DNA of 64,000 nt from Oscillospiraceae bacterium (GTDB lineage Bacteria; Bacillota; Clostridia; Oscillospirales; Oscillospiraceae), in assembly GCA_009780235.1 (NCBI GenBank), contig WRAK01000001.1:62001-126000 (forward strand), read 5' to 3'. Position 1 is the first letter of the stretch; each line of letters opens with the position of its first letter. The notes under the pieces are model-generated. The model did no database searches, was not told the DNA's origin, and saw nothing but the letters and a program-made list of their open reading frames with translations. Below are positions 58,873-64,000 of this stretch, one piece after another. Position numbers and translations under genes: made by a program.

Positions 58873-61548
58873 ATGGAAAACGAATTTTATGCGAAAAGCA
58901 TAGAAGAAATACTGGCTTTCGCAAAAACTGACACGCGGGGTCTCACCGTAGCTGAGGCCGAGGCACGTTTGGCGCGAGACGGGAAAAACGAACTGCAGGG
59001 AGCCAAAAAAGTTCCGGCGTGGATGCGTTTTGTAAAACAACTCAAGCACATCATGATGATTGTGCTGTTTATCGCCATGGTCTTAACGGCTGCTACGTCG
59101 ATTATGGATCCGGAAAACCAGAAATGGATTGGCGTGGGCCTGATTGCTCTGATTATCCTTGTGAACGCAAGCATCGGATTCTTCCAAGAAAACCAAGCGG
59201 AAAAATCGGTTGAAGCCCTGAAGAAAGCCACCAAACCCTTTGCGAGAGTGTTGCGCGGCGGAGAGGTCATCAGCGTCAAAACGGAAGACCTCGTAGTCGG
59301 TGACGTTGTTCTAATCGAAGCGGGCGACATTGTTCCCGCTGATTTGCGGCTGATTGAGACCGCGAGCCTCATGATTGAAGAGGCGGCTCTCACCGGCGAG
59401 TCCGTACCTGTGGAAAAAGGAACGGATGCGGTATTGGGTGAGGACTTGGCACTCGGCGATATGAAAAACATTGCTTTCATGAGCGGTATCATTACATACG
59501 GCCGCGGGCGGGGCGTTGTTGTCGCTGTCGGGATGCAAACACAGCTCGGTATCATCGCGGGGCATCTCGCTTGTGAGAAAACACCGCCGACGCCGCTCAC
59601 CGTCAGCCTGAACAAAACCATGCGCATTATTACTGCGATTGCGGGCCTGCTTGCAGCCTTCATCTTCCTGATGCGTGCGCTTTCGGGAGACTCGCTCATC
59701 GACAGCATGTTAATCACCGTCGCCATCGCTGTCTGTGCCATCCCCGAGGCGATTCCGATTTGCATCTCTGTAACCATGTCACTCGGTGTGCAGCGGATGA
59801 GTAAACGCAAAGCAATTGTGCGGAATCTGCCCGCAATTGAAACCTTGGGCAGTACCCAAATCATCTGCTCGGACAAAACCGGCACCATCACCTTGAACAA
59901 GATGACCGTAACCGCCGTCTACCCGGACGAAGATGCGCCCGAGGAAGACCACAAGAGAATGTACGATTGCATGATTTTATGCAACGACACACACGCCAAA
60001 TACACGGACGACGGCGCGTTGGAAACCATCGGAGACCCGACGGAAGCCGCTCTGGTTCACTATGGCTATACATTCGGGCTGAAAAAGCACGAAGTAGAGC
60101 AGGCAAATCCCCGGAAAGACGAACTGCCCTTCGACAGCGGCAGAAAAATGATGTCAACCGTGAATCAGACGGAAGACGGCCTCATCATGTACACAAAAGG
60201 TGCATTTGAAATCCTCAAAACGCATTGCAGCCATATCTTAGACCACGGAAAAGTCCGCCCCATAACGGACGAGGACGTGGCGAGACTGAATGCGGAAGCC
60301 GTCGGCTTCGCAAAGCAAGCTCTGCGTGTGTTGGGCTATGCGTACAAGCCGTTTGAAGCGGGGAAGAAGCTGACAGCGGCAGACGAGGATGACCTCATCT
60401 TTATCGGCTTCTCCGGCCTGATTGACCCGCCGCGTGAAGAAGTCCTCCACAGCGTACAAACCTGTAAAGATGCCGGCATCATGACAGTTATGATTACCGG
60501 CGACCACCGCGATACTGCCTATGCAATCGCAAAACAGGTCGGCATCGCGGAAGACGAAGCGCAAGTGATAACGGGCGCGGAGCTGCGCAAAATGTCTGAC
60601 GAACAACTTGCCGAACAAGTTTTGGGCTACCGTGTCTACGCCCGTGTCAACCCTGAGGACAAGCTGCGCATCGTCAAATCCCTCAAGTCCCTGAATAAAA
60701 TCGTCGCCATGACGGGCGACGGCGTGAACGACGCACCGAGCATCAAAGCCGCCGATATCGGCATCGGCATGGGCATCTCCGGCACGGAGGTCACAAAAGG
60801 GGCGGCGGATGTTATCTTAACCGATGACAACTTCGCAACGATAGAATCCGCCGTCGAAGAGGGACGGCGTACATACAGTAACATCCTGAAGATTATCATC
60901 TATCTCGTGTCTCTGAGTATCGCCGAAATCGTGCTCCTCACGACCTTTATTGCCGTGTTCAGGCTTCCCTTCTTTAACCCCTTGCTGATTTTGTGGATTA
61001 ACGTCGTCACAGACACCCTGCCCGCAATCGCGCTGGGTTCCCTGCCGCCCGAACATGATATTATGAAGCAAAAACCGAATGCGGTAGGCGGAAGTTTGTT
61101 CAGGGGCACGACAGGTGTTACCATTCTGGTCCACTCCGTGTTCCAAAGCTTGGTTGTGTTCACCGTCTACTTCTTGGGCTATTTCGTATTTGAGTGGGAG
61201 CCAATCGTCGCAATCACCATGAGCTACGTGGTGCTCGGCACGGTGGAAACCGTTCATCCGTTTAACCTGATTCACTACAAAAAGTCTGTGTTCAAGTCTA
61301 AGCCTTTCCAAAGCAGAGCCTTAAATCTGGCGGTCTTATCGACGGTTGTTCTCGTGGTCGGAAGCCTCGTGCTGCCGATTCCGGCATTCCAAAATGCACT
61401 CGGAATCGCGCCGATTTCGCTGTCCCAATGGGGCATAGCCGTCGCTGCGGGTGTTACGATTATTCCCATGATAGAAATTTACAAGATTTTCAAGAGACGA
61501 TATTATGCCGCGCAAGAGAAAAAAGGCTGTGACCGCCGGATGGTATAA
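58873..61548 (+). CDS. Cation-transporting P-type ATPase (P2 type)
   Basis: 891-aa membrane pump. N-terminal cation-ATPase domain, TGES at 174-177 (dephosphorylation loop), PEAIP at 291-295 in helix M4, phosphorylation site D334 in CSDKTGTITLNKM, and GDGVNDAPSIK near 616. The P2A/P2B layout suggests Ca2+ export, but PEAIP in place of the PEGLP usual in Ca pumps leaves the ion open. ATG at 58873 after AGAAGGGC. Ends at a terminator. Confidence 0.93.
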   Translation: MENEFYAKSIEEILAFAKTDTRGLTVAEAEARLARDGKNELQGAKKVPAWMRFVKQLKHIMMIVLFIAMVLTAATSIMDPENQKWIGVGLIALIILVNASIGFFQENQAEKSVEALKKATKPFARVLRGGEVISVKTEDLVVGDVVLIEAGDIVPADLRLIETASLMIEEAALTGESVPVEKGTDAVLGEDLALGDMKNIAFMSGIITYGRGRGVVVAVGMQTQLGIIAGHLACEKTPPTPLTVSLNKTMRIITAIAGLLAAFIFLMRALSGDSLIDSMLITVAIAVCAIPEAIPICISVTMSLGVQRMSKRKAIVRNLPAIETLGSTQIICSDKTGTITLNKMTVTAVYPDEDAPEEDHKRMYDCMILCNDTHAKYTDDGALETIGDPTEAALVHYGYTFGLKKHEVEQANPRKDELPFDSGRKMMSTVNQTEDGLIMYTKGAFEILKTHCSHILDHGKVRPITDEDVARLNAEAVGFAKQALRVLGYAYKPFEAGKKLTAADEDDLIFIGFSGLIDPPREEVLHSVQTCKDAGIMTVMITGDHRDTAYAIAKQVGIAEDEAQVITGAELRKMSDEQLAEQVLGYRVYARVNPEDKLRIVKSLKSLNKIVAMTGDGVNDAPSIKAADIGIGMGISGTEVTKGAADVILTDDNFATIESAVEEGRRTYSNILKIIIYLVSLSIAEIVLLTTFIAVFRLPFFNPLLILWINVVTDTLPAIALGSLPPEHDIMKQKPNAVGGSLFRGTTGVTILVHSVFQSLVVFTVYFLGYFVFEWEPIVAITMSYVVLGTVETVHPFNLIHYKKSVFKSKPFQSRALNLAVLSTVVLVVGSLVLPIPAFQNALGIAPISLSQWGIAVAAGVTIIPMIEIYKIFKRRYYAAQEKKGCDRRMV

Positions 61549-61574
61549 GGGCTGGTCGTAAAATGAAACAAAAA

Positions 61575-61616
61575 AACCGAACCCGTAGCCGAAAGGCAAT
61601 GGGTTCGGGTTTTTTG
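61575..61616 (+). terminator. Terminator of the P-type ATPase gene
   Basis: CCGAACCC (61577-61584) / GGGTTCGG (61601-61608), then GTTTTTT. Confidence 0.85.
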
Positions 61617-61639
61617 CATGGAACGCCCATTTCTCTGTC

Positions 61640-61860
61640 CCCTTGGCTGCTAACCGATCCGAGACCGGGGGCTCACGCCGGAAGTATACTCCACGGCGTC
61701 CAAAATTGCACGACCAACGGATATTCATCTCGCCGCCGTGACTCAGCATAATCTCCTCGAACTGCGTCCGTGTCCCGCTGCCGACCTCACGCGGAATGAG
61801 CGGTACAAGCCGGACAATTCCTCAACGGGAATCGTTTTACGGCCGCTAAAGGATAGTCAT
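61640..61860 (-). pseudogene. Decayed binding-protein fragment
   Basis: Minus strand, in pieces: TIPVEELSGLYR, then in another frame GIVRLVPLIPREVGSGTRTQ and FEEIMLSHGGEMN. REVGSGTRTQFEE resembles the conserved loop of PstS-like (phosphate or molybdate type) binding proteins. Frames are broken and most of the gene is missing. Low confidence. Confidence 0.35.
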
Positions 61861-62075
61861 TTATAGTTGATTCACATGGAGAGGTGTGGTACTATTGAAA
61901 CCTAATGTGTTGCGTGTGCCGATTATGCTCATGCTTAGTAGCGGCATCTTGCTTCTGCGCACAAAATATAAGAGGGAAGAGGTTCTGTTGCTCCGCGCGG
62001 CAGGTTTCGGTTCTCTTGGGGTGTTGTCTATACTATTCCGGGGGGCTTGCAGAAACCCTCTAAGGAGGTTTTTCT
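61861..62075. other. Leader region of the alcohol dehydrogenase gene
   Basis: No convincing gene is seen. A short frame from 61886 overlaps the dehydrogenase and lacks a ribosome site. AGGAGG stands 7 nt before the dehydrogenase start. No strong promoter was found. Confidence 0.5.
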
Positions 62076-63284
62076 ATGTCAAGTCTGAAAACAGCATATT
62101 ACCGCACATTCCAAGCCGTATTCAACATCGGCGCACGGGTATTGCCTTGGCGCAAAGCGGCTGTCGTGAGCGGAGCGGGGGCGATAGAAAAAATCCCCGC
62201 ACTACTTTCGGAGCTTAAGGTGGCAAAACCCCTTGTCGTGACCGACCCCGGTCTGATGGCCGTGGGTGTCGCGCCGCAGATACTCAAAATACTGGAGGAG
62301 AATAAGGTCTCCTTCGCCTTGTTTGCCGAGGTGGAGGCGAATCCCTCCGTCAACACGGTCAACGCAATCTACGACTTGTATCGGGAGAGCGGTTGTGACG
62401 GCGTAATCGCTATCGGCGGCGGCTCGCCCATGGATGCGGCCAAGGCCGCCGCGGCACGGGTGGTGCGCCCGCGTAAAACTGTCGGGCAGCTCGGCGGTTT
62501 GCTCCGTGTGCGGCGGAAACTGCCGCCTTTCATCGCAGTCCCCACCACCGCCGGAACGGGTAGTGAGACCACCATTGCCGCCCTGATTACGGACACGGAG
62601 ACACACTACAAATACGCCATCATGGACCTCAGTCTGATTCCGCGCTATGCCGTGCTCGATCCGGCTCTCACGGTCGGCCTCCCGCCGAGCATCACCGCTG
62701 CCACAGGGATGGACGCGCTGACTCACGCTGTCGAGGCATACCTCTGTTGGACATACAACACCAAGGAGAGCATCCGCTTCGCCGAAGAGGCCGTGGAGAT
62801 GATTTTCCGGAATCTGCCAAAGGCCTACGCAGACGGCGGCAACCTTGAAGCGCGAACACAGATGCTCATCGCCTCCTACAAGGCGGGCTTTGCCTTCACG
62901 AGAGCCGGGGTCGGCAACATACACGCCGTCGCCCACACATTAGGCGGCCTGTACAACACCCCGCACGGCCTCGCCAACGCCGTGATTCTGCCGATTGTGT
63001 TGGAAGACTACGGCAAAAAAATATACCCGAAACTCGCTCGGCTCGCCGCCATCGCCGGAGTGGCCACAGGCGGAGGAGAGGAGGCCGACGCAAAAGCGTT
63101 CATCGCGGCGATTCGGCAGTTTAACGCGGATATGGATATCCCCGCGGGATTTGATTTTATCCTCGATAAAGATATCCCGGAGATGGCCCGCAGGGCAGGA
63201 AAGGAAGCGAATCCGATTTATCCCGTGCCGGTTGTGTATGACAGGGCGCGGTATATTGCGGTGATTGAGAAAGTGCGGGTGTAG
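62076..63284 (+). CDS. Iron-containing alcohol dehydrogenase
   Basis: 402-aa group III dehydrogenase. GGGSPMDAAKAAA and VPTTAGTGSETTIAA bind NAD. Metal ligands lie in GMDALTHAVEAY and HAVAHTLGGLYNTPHG. Length is normal and AGGAGG precedes the ATG. It reduces an aldehyde or ketone, or oxidises an alcohol. Fermentative reduction is likely in an anaerobe, but the substrate is not readable. Confidence 0.94.
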   Translation: MSSLKTAYYRTFQAVFNIGARVLPWRKAAVVSGAGAIEKIPALLSELKVAKPLVVTDPGLMAVGVAPQILKILEENKVSFALFAEVEANPSVNTVNAIYDLYRESGCDGVIAIGGGSPMDAAKAAAARVVRPRKTVGQLGGLLRVRRKLPPFIAVPTTAGTGSETTIAALITDTETHYKYAIMDLSLIPRYAVLDPALTVGLPPSITAATGMDALTHAVEAYLCWTYNTKESIRFAEEAVEMIFRNLPKAYADGGNLEARTQMLIASYKAGFAFTRAGVGNIHAVAHTLGGLYNTPHGLANAVILPIVLEDYGKKIYPKLARLAAIAGVATGGGEEADAKAFIAAIRQFNADMDIPAGFDFILDKDIPEMARRAGKEANPIYPVPVVYDRARYIAVIEKVRV

Positions 63285-63290
63285 AAATAA

Positions 63291-63320
63291 GGGGCTTGCA
63301 GATACTGCAAGCCCTTTTCT
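63291..63320 (+). terminator. Terminator of the alcohol dehydrogenase gene
   Basis: GGGCTTGCAG (63292-63301) / CTGCAAGCCC (63305-63314) with a 3-nt loop, then TTTTCT. Confidence 0.88.
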
Positions 63321-63339
63321 CAATTATACACTATGTAAC

Positions 63340-64000
63340 CTATTCACCCTTCTTCCGCTTCCTCACCCCAAACACAACCATCAAAACCGGCACCCCGACA
63401 ACCGCAATTACGATAAGCCACGGTGCCAAAGTCGCAAGAACCAGCACAATCCCGCGCCCAAACGCCCGCAGGGCCTGCAGAGAACTCGCAAACGCTCCGC
63501 CCACAGTTGTGGCATCCGGCTCATCGGGCTCGGGCTCCGGGATAATCTCCTCCACCTCCGAGATATGCAGGTGAACGGTGCTGTAGGAAATTCGCTGGTC
63601 TAAATCATTCCGCTGGGACGTGAACTGCTCAATCTGAAAAATCAGATCCCCCAGCCGAGCCTCAAGGTCGAGCATTTCGCTGAGCGTTGTCGCCCGTTCC
63701 AACATCGCCAAAATCCGCTCCTCCTGCACCCGCAGAGAGTGCAGACGGGAGGTGATGTCGGCATATTGCCCGGAGACATTCGTCGCACTCGTACCCAGAT
63801 GGCTGACGTGCCCCAAACTGTCGAGTGCTTCCGTCATCGCCCCGTATGAGCGTGCGGGGATGCGGATGGAAAATTCCGCCGACCGTCCGGGAACTCTGCC
63901 GTCTCCCCGTGCCGCAGGCGCATCCCCGCCGGAGATGTTCGACCATTGGATAAAGCCCTGATACCGTTCTGTCAACGTATAGACCTGTCGGATGGTGTCG
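63340..64000 (-). CDS. DUF4349 protein (partial, cut by window edge)
   Basis: Minus strand; the N-terminus lies beyond position 64000. The visible 220 residues show a DUF4349 core (FSIRIPARSYGAMTEAL, LGHVSHLGTSATNVSGQYAD), a long coiled helix (about 90-130 of the visible part), a Pro/Glu spacer and a C-terminal transmembrane segment (LATLAPWLIVIAVVGVPVLM) with a basic end. Family members are usually lipoproteins with this layout. Function unknown. Confidence 0.85.
   Translation of the reverse strand, partial: DTIRQVYTLTERYQGFIQWSNISGGDAPAARGDGRVPGRSAEFSIRIPARSYGAMTEALDSLGHVSHLGTSATNVSGQYADITSRLHSLRVQEERILAMLERATTLSEMLDLEARLGDLIFQIEQFTSQRNDLDQRISYSTVHLHISEVEEIIPEPEPDEPDATTVGGAFASSLQALRAFGRGIVLVLATLAPWLIVIAVVGVPVLMVVFGVRKRKKGE

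Noticed and set aside
61886..62218. 110-codon frame before the alcohol dehydrogenase
   Set aside because: Overlaps the dehydrogenase start, lacks a ribosome site and reads into the gene out of frame.
1..64000. CRISPR array
   Set aside because: No regularly spaced direct repeats with unique spacers; the repeats present are palindromic and scattered.

Overview
The window is one contiguous stretch of a Gram-positive, probably anaerobic Bacillota (Clostridia-type) chromosome. This is judged from AddAB instead of RecBCD, PlsY, GpsA, DUF896, lipoproteins with clean lipoboxes, two S-layer-homology (SLH) proteins, consensus sigma-A promoters and an OLE RNA locus. Most of it is GC-rich by eye. The MerR/MATE segment near 55.9-58.5 kb is clearly more AT-rich. 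The genome is peppered with short palindromic repeats built on a TGTAGGGGC head, and these also sit inside several genes and at several stop codons.

Layout. 0-1.4 kb: an RCC1-type lipoprotein. 1.7-12.0 kb: a sugar-catabolism island with two Gfo/Idh/MocA oxidoreductases, two TIM-barrel isomerase/epimerase-like proteins, a complete sugar ABC transporter (binding protein, double ATPase, permease) and a ROK sugar kinase. A divergent promoter pair carries matching TTTGCGCAAA palindromes. The gene set suggests an oxidise-eliminate-hydrate-reduce route for an anhydro- or glycosidic sugar. 12.4-14.4 kb: a small ABC exporter operon. 14.7-24.7 kb: addB-addA, rarA, glyA. 24.9-34.4 kb: nth, two unknown membrane proteins, gltX, aroE, a DUF896 protein, guanine deaminase, a pseudouridine synthase and a dCMP deaminase. 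34.5-40.7 kb: two large cell-surface proteins, an S11 carboxypeptidase with SLH domains and a double RCC1 propeller with SLH domains.

40.86-46.56 kb is the highlight. A structured non-coding region of about 640 nt with its own promoter is followed by oapA, tlyA, nadK, argR and recN. That is the gene order of the OLE (Ornate, Large, Extremophilic) RNA locus, and the 182-aa membrane protein looks like OapA. The usual upstream isoprenoid/xseAB genes are missing; a divergent surface-protein gene sits there instead.

46.6-54.7 kb: an Ltp lipoprotein, tyrS, a candidate small RNA with a strong terminator, and the housekeeping minus-strand group DUF177-rpmF / DUF512-der-plsY-gpsA. 54.95-58.5 kb: tRNA-Ser(CGA), a decayed conjugative-element scar, and a MerR-controlled MATE efflux operon. 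58.9-64 kb: a P-type ATPase, a decayed binding-protein fragment, an iron alcohol dehydrogenase and a DUF4349 protein cut by the window edge. All assignments come from reading the sequence; no database search was run.
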